The position numbers and the translations under genes were made by a program. The notes under the pieces are model-generated. The model saw only the letters and a list, made by a program, of their open reading frames with translations. It had not been told where the DNA came from and did no database searches. From the NCBI RefSeq assembly GCF_048771995.1, contig NC_133043.1, positions 8,574,501-8,638,500 on the forward strand: a stretch of 64,000 nt of DNA, given 5' to 3'. Shown piece by piece: positions 38,701 through 46,369 of this stretch (positions are counted from its first letter, which is position 1; each line of letters opens with the position of its first letter). This DNA is from Taeniopygia guttata (Eukaryota; Chordata; Aves; Passeriformes; Estrildidae).

Positions 38701-41698
38701 TCTTCCCTCCACCTCTGAAGACGAGGTCCAGTGCTGTGAGCAAACACGGTGCTCTGACAGGACTGGCTGACAATGCCTGGCTGTGCCCAGAGCAAGGGAA
38801 ACACTGAACTCATGAGATGTTTCTGTATTAGGAGGCCCTTTATACCATCTAACCTGCAATCTGTACCAGGTTCCAGACACACGTGTGCCCCCTCTAGATG
38901 TCCTGGGCTGAGGAGGCACAAGGGAGGGAGAACACCTGGAGAACCTGATTTTTTTTGATCTCAGACCCTCCCAGACCATTTGGCAACTCACCATTCCTTG
39001 GCTGGGACTATTCTCTTTGTCACCACAGGCCAGGGAGTTCCTTCTTTGTTTCCTTTCCTCTAACTCCTGCTGTTAGGAGATGAAAAGGGGATAGAGGGTG
39101 GACAGATATGTGTATGAAGCAAATTCCAGCTATTTTGGGGGCAGACGCTGAGGGTGGCCAGGAGATGGTGTCCTGCTCCAGCAGATAAAATAACAGAACA
39201 GCTACAGAGCCTTCTTGGACTCCAACACAGTGTGTTGGGAAGAGGCTCCCCAGGCAAAGACCTGAGCTTGGCAGAAACACCTCCTGCCCTTCGTGACACA
39301 ATTCAACAGCAAGAGCCTCCAGCACCTGCCCAGCATCCTGCCACACCTTCCCTTGCTGAGCATTTGATGTGGCTCAGGACAACAGCACCCAGCAGCTGCC
39401 AGAAACATTCACCCACCTCCTTCAGCATCAAAGCACCTGATAACAGCCTGAACAGGACAGATTAACTTGTCCATGGAGAGGAAATCCTTTAGAAAGGCGG
39501 GAGGGATACCAAAAGCTAAACTCACTCACAGCTCTGCCCTTTCCCATCCATTCTATTGCTCCCCAGCCTCACCACTCACCTGACTCCTGCTTGGAGATGG
39601 GGAAGGAGGGTCTCTGTTCCTTCTCTGCCTCTCTCCTGCCTGTCAGTGGTGCAGAGCACTGTGACTACATGGGAGCTTATGAGGGCTGGGCTGAGAAAGA
39701 CAGTGACAAGCTAAAGTCCAAAGGGCAGGGCTGTAGGGTGGGGAAAGGAGGAACTTTGTAGCAGGTGAACTTTGAGGCCTTTCCTGCTGCTGCTGCACGT
39801 ACAGAGACCTCAGCAAACAAACACTGAAGGAACAGAAACAGATTCAAAAGAGCTACACTGTTGTGGTTACCTGGGAGAAAGAAAATCTGGATCCTGCCCA
39901 AGTGGGAAAGGCAAGAAACAGAACAGAAACTCAAGCTGTGCTGGACATGGCAAGAGAGGATGCACCTCTGCAGGTTTGTAGCAACACCATGGTCCTTAAC
40001 TCTCTGCCCCACCATGCCAGGAGCTGTGCTGGGTGCTTCCCTTGTAAAGCTGATAGCTATGAGATATCACTGCTACTCTAAGGATGAGTGGTCTAAATTC
40101 CTCTTTCCAGATTTATTTTAATAGTAAGGAAATGGCCCTTTAATAATAAGGAAATTACCCTTAGCCTTCAGGTGCAATATTTTAATTTTCCAATTTTATT
40201 TGAATAGTTTGTGCAGAATACATTGTACCCATTCGACAGAACCATGGCTCTCTCCTGGACACTATTTTCCATTTTCTCAAAAACCTACCATCCTGTTCTC
40301 ACCCCAGCTGATTTCCAAGAGGCCAAGGGCTTGAGCAGCCTGAGGCAGCTGTAAGGGATCAGGGGAGGATCATTGTGGACTGAAAAAATCTTGCAATTCA
40401 ATCACCATCAGTAATTGAACTGGGCAACAAAAAAAGCCAGATGAATGACTCCTTCCAGCTTGAGCAGAACAGCAGCTCTGAAGACCACAGATGGAGCTAG
40501 CTCTTGCCTCATGTAGGGCAGCCTGGAGTGAAGTCTGGAGAGGCTACCTAGAACAGAGGCTACACAGAGTTAGAGAATAAAGTAGGTATTCATTAAAGGC
40601 CTTCAACAGATACACCTTGGGCAGTGCAGGAGCCTGGCAGAGGCCACACCCAAGATGGACAATGGTCATGACTTTTTCAGACAGATAAAAGTTTGGTCTT
40701 TTTGCATATCAGAGGTTAATTGTCCAGTTATAGCTTCAGGTAACAAAGTCACATTCCCCCAGTTTGCTTTCCCCAATTCACTTTTGTTTGTACTTTCCAG
40801 GCCTGAGGTTGTGATGGTGACCCTGGTTCTCAGGCCTGGAAGGATTGTTTTGTCTGACCAAACCATCAAGAGAGCTTATTCACACCCTATATGGAGTTTA
40901 GAGTTATACCCTGTGCAGTACAGGACCTGAACAATATAAAAGCTAAAACTGAAGGCATCATTCTCACCCTGGCTCACACAGCCAGACCCATGAATCAGCT
41001 GTGTTTGCAACACCTGTGCCAATTCTGCATGTCATTTAGAGAGAGAAGGCTCCAGCCTCTCTAGTTCCTTCATTTGACTACATTTATGTCAGGCAGAGGG
41101 TGGTGGACACCTCACTCCCAACAAACCTTCCAAAGCCATCCCTGCCCTGGCCTCACCCAGTCCCCAGCTCACTCTGCTTAGGGCAGAAACAGCCCCTCCT
41201 GTACACCTTGCTCTGTTGTTACCTGGCAGCGCTTCCTCCTTTGAATCAAAGGTCTGGAGATTATAATCATGCTTTTAAATTGCACCAAAGTCTTCTTCAG
41301 CCTCCTGTAATGCTTCCTAGAAGATAAGAAAAGAATTGTCTGATGAGTGAAGAATTGTCTGATGAGTGAAGAATTGTCTGATGAGAAAATTGTCTGATGA
41401 GGGACACATCAGCCACACAAACACACAGAGAGCAGGCCAGGAGCCAGCGTGAGGAGGGGTGGGGACATCCCCACCTGGCTGTCCCTTGCAAGGCCAAAGG
41501 ACTGTCCCTTGGCTGGCCTTTGGCTCCTGACCTTGCCTGGTAACCTCGGAAGTGAGCCTGGATGAGCGTGACCTTCTCCTGGAGGTGCCGGCGCTGAAGG
41601 AGGCGTCGGAATTTCCTCTGCAGAGTGACAACAGCCCAGCTCTGCCTCTGCAGCCATCGTCTCTCCAGCAGCTGCCTGCCCTTCTCCTTCAGAAACAC
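14236..41698 (-). CDS. MYO15B: MYO15B-like class XV myosin tail, 44 exons, no motor seen
   Basis: Exons read on the minus strand from 41532-41698 down to 14236-14295 join without a phase clash to 5307 nt (1768 residues plus TAG). Order of parts: motor-lever junction start VFLKEKG, IQ motifs, [12 protein letters not shown] linker, MyTH4, Pro/Gln/Lys-rich linker, FERM-like, SH3, MyTH4, FERM. This is the tail plan of myosin XV, and the position between LLGL2 and RECQL5 marks the human MYO15B site. Class XV tails are known for cargo and membrane binding at actin protrusions. The upstream motor was not found, so the true start is unresolved. Confidence 0.88.
18052..21325 (-). CDS. MYO15B: MYO15B exons: second MyTH4 domain
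   Basis: Exons 21213-21325, 21043-21106, 20732-20804, 20299-20375, 19847-19923, 19139-19269, 18052-18146. Signature segments are [52 protein letters not shown] and [16 protein letters not shown], all typical of the helical MyTH4 fold that packs against the following FERM. The exon at 21043 was started at the AG that adds G-CAG, because the alternative AG four bases on would create a stop. An antisense LTR fossil sits in the intron between 18146 and 19139. Confidence 0.92.
18258..18911 (+). mobile_element. Endogenous retrovirus LTR (passerine type, probably ERVL-like), fossil
   Basis: A 650-bp stretch starts TGTGAGATG and ends ATTACA, fitting TG...CA LTR ends. It has an internal AATAAA near 18845 followed by GAACTGTTATTCC, as in retroviral LTR R/U5 borders. 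The following 80 bp (TTTGGAGGGAGGGGG onward to about 18995) look like the first bases of an internal region that is otherwise missing. From memory it resembles a multi-copy songbird LTR; the family name is uncertain. It lies antisense to MYO15B in an intron and is an incomplete, inactive relic of moderate age. Confidence 0.6.
18519..18640 (+). repeat. 31-bp tandem repeat inside the LTR
   Basis: About four copies of a unit close to CTGCATTCCCAGAGGAGCAG plus CTTTCTTCCCA follow one another. This kind of short array is common in LTR U3 regions. It appears to belong to the LTR and not to the host gene. Confidence 0.85.
21591..22328 (-). CDS. MYO15B: MYO15B exons: SH3 domain
   Basis: Exon 22217-22328 encodes [20 protein letters not shown] and DLIELL; exon 21591-21751 continues [19 protein letters not shown]. 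The ALxSY start, the GW-type strand and the GLFP turn are SH3 hallmarks. The domain lies between the FERM-like region and the second MyTH4, as in myosin XVa. SH3 domains bind proline-rich partners; the partner here is unknown. The intron between the two exons is 465 bp and contains a 210-bp AT-rich tract. Confidence 0.9.
21872..22080. repeat. AT-rich low-complexity tract
   Basis: About 210 bp made almost only of A and T, with repeated TATAAAAAA, ACTTTATAAAAAGTTTT and ATATATAAAA segments, many self-complementary. It sits in the intron between the two SH3 exons of MYO15B. Confidence 0.9.
22459..24945 (-). CDS. MYO15B: MYO15B exons: first FERM-like region
   Basis: Exons 24830-24945, 24241-24300, 23928-24003, 23324-23442, 23002-23120, 22459-22600. 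Segments include [71 protein letters not shown] and [14 protein letters not shown], matching the partial FERM that precedes SH3 in class XV tails. The exon ending at 24830 uses a weak donor, GAG|GTTCAG, but the joined frame requires it. Exon 22459-22600 starts at the CCCAG upstream of CTTTGCAG, since only that site keeps the frame. Confidence 0.87.
24625..24710 (+). repeat. Possible MIR-like relic
   Basis: TACAGAAACTGAGACAAG followed by GGCAGAGCAGGACCCGGATT and a C/T-rich end recalls a diverged MIR. It lies in a MYO15B intron. Assigned by eye. Confidence 0.35.
24946..26334 (-). other. MYO15B: MYO15B intron, 1.4 kb
   Basis: Lies between the first FERM-like exon and the proline-rich linker exon. 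No exon, named repeat or structured element could be recognised. Confidence 0.65.
26335..31974 (-). CDS. MYO15B: MYO15B exons: proline-, glutamine- and lysine-rich linker
   Basis: Eleven exons: 31895-31974, 31606-31703, 31337-31424, 29917-30027, 29670-29764, 28874-29098, 28290-28386, 27726-27947, 27285-27489, 27079-27169, 26335-26542. Conserved-looking islands are [32 protein letters not shown] and [19 protein letters not shown]. Between them lie a QQQQQQ run, [15 protein letters not shown], four copies of EELEKRKK with an acidic run before them, and [15 protein letters not shown]. The stretch is probably disordered with a charged helix. This linker is typical of the middle of the class XV tail and evolves fast. 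Confidence 0.85.
27763..27858 (-). repeat. MYO15B: 24-bp coding tandem repeat (EELEKRKK x4)
   Basis: Four in-frame 24-bp units lie inside exon 27726-27947 (plus-strand phases start at 27763, 27787, 27811, 27835). Each encodes EELEKRKK or a one-residue variant, giving an ER/K-type charged helix. The copies are nearly identical, which points to recent expansion. Confidence 0.93.
30028..31336 (-). other. MYO15B: MYO15B intron, 1.3 kb
   Basis: Separates linker exons ending 31337 and starting 30027 on the minus strand. Nothing recognisable inside. Confidence 0.65.
32058..35614 (-). CDS. MYO15B: MYO15B exons: first MyTH4 domain and its C-terminal extension
   Basis: Exons 35519-35614, 33739-33974, 33476-33654, 32693-32765, 32058-32264. 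They read [49 protein letters not shown] and [20 protein letters not shown], the classic MyTH4 pattern. Then come [20 protein letters not shown] and [16 protein letters not shown], as in class XV myosins. All five exons join in phase. MyTH4 domains can bind microtubules or partner proteins; which applies here cannot be told from sequence. Confidence 0.92.
32956..33004. repeat. 25-bp direct tandem duplication
   Basis: Two adjacent copies of CACTTCCAAAATATCTGTTT plus CATGT or CATGG in a MYO15B intron. Apparently a simple recent duplication. Confidence 0.9.
33975..35518 (-). other. MYO15B: MYO15B intron, 1.5 kb, AT-rich
   Basis: Splits the first MyTH4 domain. The middle (about 34200-34950) is markedly AT-rich. 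No exon or repeat family was recognised. Confidence 0.65.
35721..39069 (-). CDS. MYO15B: MYO15B exons: lever-to-MyTH4 linker
   Basis: Exons 38992-39069, 37379-37436 and 35721-35851. The first reads [20 protein letters not shown], a short charged segment after the IQ region (its acceptor could be 3 bases later, CAGCAG). The second reads [19 protein letters not shown], which matches the LEVPAELAGLL signature after the IQ motifs of myosin XVa. The third leads into the first MyTH4. Introns of 1.5 to 2.1 kb flank the first exon. Confidence 0.85.
37437..38991 (-). other. MYO15B: MYO15B intron, 1.55 kb
   Basis: Holds a T/G-rich low-complexity tract near 38114-38222. Otherwise nothing recognisable. 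Confidence 0.65.
38114..38222. repeat. T/G-rich low-complexity tract
   Basis: Runs of T broken by GG and GTT units, one G7 run (TTGGGGGGGTTTTTTTG) and a final T18-like run. On the minus strand it is an A/C-rich run with AACAACAAC. Probably slippage-generated. Confidence 0.9.
39070..41222 (-). other. MYO15B: MYO15B intron, 2.15 kb
   Basis: Lies between the IQ exons and the charged linker exon. I looked for additional IQ-type exons and saw none; the flanking exons already join in phase 0. Confidence 0.65.
41223..41698 (-). CDS. MYO15B: MYO15B exons: IQ motifs and motor-lever junction
   Basis: Exon 41532-41698 opens [15 protein letters not shown], which aligns with the last strand of a myosin motor (VFLKE or LFLKE) and the start of the lever helix. 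It then gives [16 protein letters not shown] and [14 protein letters not shown], two light-chain-binding IQ motifs. Exon 41223-41316 continues [16 protein letters not shown], a third, weaker repeat. The intron between them is only 215 bp and carries a 19-bp tandem repeat close to the acceptor. The exon start at 41698 follows TTTGCCCAG; alternative AGs at 41715 and 41718 are possible. Confidence 0.88.
41332..41401. repeat. 19-bp tandem repeat beside a splice acceptor
   Basis: Three and a half copies of AGAATTGTCTGATGAGTGA end 15 bases from the minus-strand acceptor at 41317. On the minus strand the unit contains CTCAT and TTCAC, which could act as branch-point sequences. Confidence 0.92.
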
Positions 41699-42512
41699 CT
41701 GGGCAAAGGCAGCAGCTGCTGAGCCACGAGGGAAACAGCTTCCCCCAGAGCTGATCAATAATAAAAACTGCTGGTTTATCCCTTTGTAGCCTTTAAGGGT
41801 TCTTGCTAAGGAAACTGGGGAGGGCAGGAGGCACAGGTGCACAGGACAGAGATGGATGCATTTGTGGTGGACAAGGAATCAGGGAGGGATGAAGGTTAGC
41901 AGGTAGCAAAAGTAAAAGCCCAGGAATGCTGGGTATACGAAGGGCTTGGCCATGCTACAATAGCCTGGAGCTGGAATGTCCTGTTAATTTGAAGTTCTAA
42001 AAATTCCTCCTTAGTACTTGAGACAAGAGGCAAAGGTGAGAGGGGAAGGTGTGCAAGGCTCTCCCTCTGTGGGCAGAGGCTGAGCTCCTCTCCTGCTTTG
42101 CCAGCCTTATACCCCATCAGGGCTTGAGCTGCAATATGACTTTTGGGGTGATATTCAGCAGCTCAGAGATGTCTTTGTGTTGCCAATTAGGCCTTTTTTA
42201 GGAGCTCAGCCTGCTTTTCAAGGGCTCAGCACAGCAATCTGATGCAGGTAAATTCTCTTTAAGGAAGGAGAGTGTGAGCAGAATCCAAGCTTCATTTCTT
42301 GAAGACCCTGCCTTAAGCATAAGCAGAGGAGATTGGCTTTAAACAAATGAATAATATGTAGAGTCTGTAGGAATAAGCACACAAGGCACAGACTCATCTG
42401 CCAGAGGAACAAACAGGAGGAAGAGCTCCTTGTCTTTTGAAGGGCAAGAGTCAGGGACAGCCTGAGCTCTGCCCTTGGAGAGACAGGTCCTTCCAACCTC
42501 GGGTGACTCTAC

Positions 42513-42546
42513 CTGATGCTGTCAGCACATGCTCAGGACCATCCAT
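42513..42546 (-). CDS. MYO15B: Candidate first coding exon of MYO15B tail (tentative)
   Basis: On the minus strand, AAGATGG gives a strong start context, followed by MDGPEHVLTAS and a donor G|GTAGAG. The phase fits the acceptors at 41718 or 41715 (CAG repeats), not the one at 41698. If real, it supplies a start for a motor-less protein. The open frame also extends upstream of the ATG for 14 codons. It does not resemble the myosin converter residues I remember. Treat as a proposal. Confidence 0.3.
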
Positions 42547-45500
42547 CTTAAAGAGGGCCCCCTTGCCAAAAAGCTCTTTTAAAATTTAACTTACCTCTGC
42601 ATGCAAGAGCTGTGCCACAAAGAGCTAGAGAGATCAGTTTCTACTCATTTAGCAGGGGAAGAGCCTCAAAGTACCTTTTTATCTGTTTCCCTCCCCACTG
42701 AGACAGGCCACAAGTGCAAGGAGCCTTTTGTCTCTCCTGTCTTGGTTGTGTTCCTAGCAAACTCATCCCTTCATCCCCATGGATCAGCCAATATGGATAA
42801 AAGGCACGAGAGGCAAGATGGAAATGAGCAGTTTGGTCATACATCAGTTTCATTACAAGAAAATCACACTTGGGAGAGGCCATTTCTACCTGGGCAACAG
42901 TTGGGACAGATTTATCAACACCAGAATGATCTCAAGGACCATCCTACTGCTACATCAGCCTTTTCACACAGGGATTTGGAAGTCCTCTGGGAAGCTGCAC
43001 CTAACCCAGAAAGTTTATCAGACACCCCCATCATCATGTTGGAGAAAAAGGTTGAGGAATAACCCAAGTACTTGGGGCAGATATTGAAGGAATTTTTCCA
43101 CCTGGTTTACTCCAGGGAATCAGTACAGCTGAAACACAACCTTGGGCTTTGCTTAAAAGAGATAAAGTCTAACATGGTTTAGCAAGAACTGCTGGGTTTT
43201 AGAAAAAAATTTACACTAAAGTCTGTCTCATCTTTCAGCCATACCAATTCCTGCTCTTTTTAAAGACATCCCAATCCATGAGGCCACACAGGCAGTGGTT
43301 TGGGGGCTGAATTCAGGACCATAGTCCAGGCATGAAATTCTTTAAGCTGCCACAAACAATATTCTAAGAAAAAGACCAATTAAGCTGTAAAAAAAAAATA
43401 ATTCATTCTCTCACTAACCAGACAGGCCTCAGGCTTCATGACCAAGATGAAAGGTGCTTCTCCTTCCAACATTATGTCCTTCTAATAGAACTGTTAGACA
43501 AATTCTGCAAATATTCAACTGCTAAACATCTGAGGAAAGCTTGTATTACTATTGAAAAGTAAAAAAAAAAAAAAAAAAAAAGAGCTACAGGCCAAGCTTT
43601 TTTAGTAGAAAATTTGGCAGCAAACACACCACCCTATAAACGAGCTCACATTACCAGAAAGCATTTGACCTAAAACTCAGGCCACTATAAAACAGCATCC
43701 CATATTAGGGACCCAATGTGTACTCAGATGTGGAAAATTTGTTCTTGAGTTTTGATCCAAGACTGTCCCCTCTGCAGAGCAGCAGGTCTGTGGGGGTCAG
43801 GGAACACTGTGCCAGCATTGCTGGAAGGATTTTTTCAAGTTGGTGTTAACAGCAACTCTGGTCCTGCAGCCAAGGGCCACTTCCCAGTGCCAGAGCCCTG
43901 TGAGGCTGCACAAAGCAGGAGAAGGGGCAGCAGTGCCAAAGCCTGACTGGCAACAACCTTCAGAAGGGCCAAGGAGCCCTCAGAGTGCTTCCAAGCATTA
44001 AAGCATCAGCTCTTGGAGAGGGCCAGCAAACTTCTATCAGATCCCAGACAAGGAGTTCAAGTGAAAAGTAGAGGTAGGCACAAAATTCGAGGGGTTTGGC
44101 AGCAGCTGAATCCTCTGATCAGAAGCAGGCCATTATTTTTAGTGTCAGCTGAGGGGCAAGCTAAGAGTAACCACGAAGCTCAGAAGGCAGTTCCTGAAAG
44201 GGAGAGATGAAAAGGGATTTTTTTTTTTCCCCTCACTGCATTCAAAAGCTGCTTACATTCATTCATTGAAGGCTCACCCTTCATGATCATCTCATCCCAT
44301 CACTGATTTTACTTGCTGCTCATTTTCTGACAGCACCAAAAATACACCCTAATTCTGTCACAAGCCTTTCCATCCCTTCCTGCTCAACTCAGAACACAAC
44401 TGAAAGCACAGTTCATGAGTTCCAGTCTTGTCCTGTTTTGTTACTTTGCAATTTCTCCTGTATTTTAGGCATAGGAGCTCTAAAAGGACTCTTAATGTCT
44501 CTGCCTACAAGAAGTCAAGGATCTCATTCCATTGAATCCTTCAGTTGCAAAGCTCTGCTAGAAAAAAAGAATCTGCTATATCTCAGCACATATCCTTAAC
44601 TACTCAATCACATTTGTAGTCTGGCTTGTGCTTGAGGAAAATAAGAAGCCTGGAATTTTTTTTTTTTTTTCTGTTGGTTTTGAATCTAAATGCACTTAAG
44701 AGTTTACAAAAAATGGTAGCATTTTTCTGACTCCCTCACTCTTCCAGTGGACCTACTGGAGTTTTCAAGTTATGTGGGTGAAAATAGGGAGAAGATAATA
44801 AATTGCTTTTGCCCTTTCTGAGTAGGACTGTCACATCTCTTCCTTCAAGCATGCCAACAAATAAATACTCAGAAAAGGCTTTAGAATCAGTCCATCTGTG
44901 AGGAGCAGAAAGAAGTAGCTGGGTGCACCAGGATGATGCACATGCACAGGCTCCAGCTCACAGCAGCTCAGAAGCTGCTCATTAAACCATAATTTCCTGT
45001 ACATTTGCAGAGTCAATGCCTGGCACAAGAGGCAGAAGCAGCAGGACACTTCCCTGCCAGCTTCAGTCCTGCAGCAAGAGACAAGGAAATATTGCAGCAA
45101 ACAGAAAAAAGGAAGTGAAAACTACTTGGGAAATGGAAACTGAAAGAGAAGGCTCTCTAAAACCTCGTTAGCAATAAATTAGGTCTCAAAGGAGGTATTA
45201 CTAATTTTAGAAGGAAGGGTGCCTGAAGCACCAGCAGAGCAACTCTGCAAGCATTTTCTCCTGCAGAACAGAATGTGCCATCCTTGTGCTCTAGGTAAGA
45301 AAGGATTCCTCAGCCTTGTTTGGGAAGATCAAGAGGGTTCCCAAAGAGAGGTAGAAACAAGAGGGCTTCCAAGGAGAGGTTTCCAAAGTGTGGCAAGGAC
45401 AGTTACTCAGCTCCATTCCAGGAGGATTTAGTTCTTCCACTGTGACTGGCTGTCACAGTGCTACAAGCAAGTTACAGCAGAGAAATTTCAGAATACTTTG

Positions 45501-45939
45501 TTCCTTTTCGTAGCAGGAAAAAAAAAAAGTGCTGTTAAGTGAGGGATAAAGGAAAGCAATTTTAAGGACGACCAAGCTGCTCTCTGCAGAGTTTTACCAG
45601 CTTCAATTCCAAATCCACTGGCAGACAGCACAGCAGCACTGCCAGATCAACCCTGTCTCCCTTCAGTGTTATCATGTATATTTATTTATTCAGGACAAAC
45701 CAGCAATGACCTTCCAGGGACTATAATCTGAACCAGTGCCCTTTCCTGGCATCCCCATATGGATTGCAGGATGGTGACACAATCACTTTGCTCCTCCCTC
45801 CCACCACCTTGCTTCGCCTCCGGGACTGCTCTTTGCCCCCCTCAGCTCAGAGGGCAGCTCCACCTTCTCCCAGGGATTGGTGGGCAATATAAAAGAAGCT
45901 GTTGAAGGGCAGAATAGATATGAGAGGAGACAAGGATCA
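42547..45939. other. Interval between MYO15B and the LLGL2 3' end
   Basis: About 3.4 kb where a myosin motor (about 700 residues over many exons) would be expected on the minus strand. I could not see the P-loop GESGSGKT, the LEAFGNAKT switch region or the FIRCIKPN segment in any frame. A good donor AGAG|GTAAGT (minus, near 42599) exists, but the open frame before it is only ten codons long. A 153-codon plus-strand ATG frame (42601-43062) is of unknown meaning. A 21-A run lies at 43561-43581. Confidence 0.6.
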
Positions 45940-46369
45940 CAAAAGGGAATTCAGAGTTTTATTGCAAAAAAAAAAAAAAAAAAAAAAAAAGAGCAATGTA
46001 GTGTTGAAACAAAAATCAAATTCAATTAGTTTTCCTCCGATTTGAATGGCTACAAAAATAGATTCTACCCAAATCCATAAAGCCAGTATTAACAGTACCA
46101 TAACAAACAAACCCCAAAATTACTCATTCAGATACCACATACAGCAGTCACAGGAATCTAGTATATATTACTTAATGTTTTTTTCTTAAAGTAAATTTCT
46201 AAATGTTTCTTTTAAAACTGAAATACCCATAAGATTTTTAAAAAATGTACAAAAAATAATTGTTGGAGGTAACAGTGTGCGTTTATTAAAATCCTGCACC
46301 AAGGCAGTAAAACATTTATAATTTAAAACCCAGCCCAGTAGAAAAGAGAAATGTGCAAACATTTGAATG
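45940..46369 (-). other. LLGL2: LLGL2 3' UTR and polyA signals
   Basis: The minus strand shows AATAAA as the complement of 46282-46287 and again at 45958-45963, the latter followed by ACTCTGAATTCCC. The second is the more likely transcript end, giving a 3' UTR of about 430 bases. A 25-base A run on the plus strand (45966-45990) lies just inside it. Confidence 0.65.

Noticed and set aside
44831-45100. 89-codon minus frame upstream of MYO15B as a motor exon
   Set aside because: Contains none of the motor motifs and has no suitable splice borders.
45880-45910. ATTGG box and TATAAAAG on the plus strand
   Set aside because: The boxes are only about ten bases apart and no plus-strand gene follows, so this is not a convincing promoter.
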